Source: Liolophura sinensis
Taxonomy: Eukaryota > Mollusca > Polyplacophora > Chitonida > Chitonidae
Direction: 5' to 3'
Length of the DNA: 64,000 nucleotides
NCBI RefSeq assembly: GCF_032854445.1
Contig: NC_088300.1
Span: 72,392,984-72,456,983, forward strand
The first letter of the stretch is position 1; the number at the start of each line of letters is the position of its first letter. Positions 63,989-64,000 of the stretch are shown one piece after another. Position numbers and translations under genes: made by a program. A model generated the notes under the pieces. The model made no database searches, was not told where the DNA came from, and saw only the letters and a list, made by a program, of their open reading frames with translations.

Positions 63989-64000
63989 CTTTTCTATCTC

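Overview
The window is eukaryotic nuclear DNA from an animal. Split genes carry GT-AG introns, TATA boxes and AATAAA polyadenylation signals, and the rest is mostly AT-rich non-coding sequence with many interspersed and tandem repeats. At least eleven pieces of one tRNA-derived SINE end in a 'ggcgtaaaacaccaatcaaa' tail followed by (AAAT)n. Together with a second SINE family, Penelope-like fragments and a Gmr1-like Ty3/gypsy element, this suggests a lophotrochozoan such as a mollusc or brachiopod. I cannot fix the species.

Layout. 1-25.6 kb: no gene recognised; SINE copies, tandem repeats with 25, 90, 21, 49 and 16 bp units, and a decayed Penelope-like element (21.66-23.23 kb). 25.66-55.3 kb: a same-strand cluster of five small genes, called A-E here. 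55.3-59.2 kb: no gene recognised. 59.26-64.0 kb: the 3' part of a Gmr1-like LTR retrotransposon on the minus strand, running off the right edge.

The main find is the A-E cluster. Each gene shows the same plan: a TATA box, a short non-coding leader exon ending in a strong donor, an intron, an exon that opens with ATG one base after the acceptor and encodes only a signal peptide plus a few residues (28-31 aa), a phase-0 intron, and a last exon holding the whole secreted product. The products have diverged strongly. A and C join a Glu-rich segment to an Arg/Lys-rich cysteine module. D has a short polar/acidic spacer and one cysteine module. E is almost entirely Glu/Gly with two RRRR cleavage sites. 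B is a small Gln/Lys/Arg-rich peptide. C (two copies) and D (one copy) share a cationic three-cysteine motif, C-x5-C-L-[RK]-x(5,6)-C, followed by an Ile/Arg-rich stretch. KR sites flank it in C. I infer a family of propeptide-type secreted precursors, possibly antimicrobial or matrix peptides. I recognise no named family, and the function is not shown by the sequence.

The tandem repeats (16, 21, 30, 33, 49, 89 and 90 bp units) are unusually dense, and several lie inside or next to the cluster genes. Units divisible by three keep long frames open on both strands; I treat these frames as non-genic.
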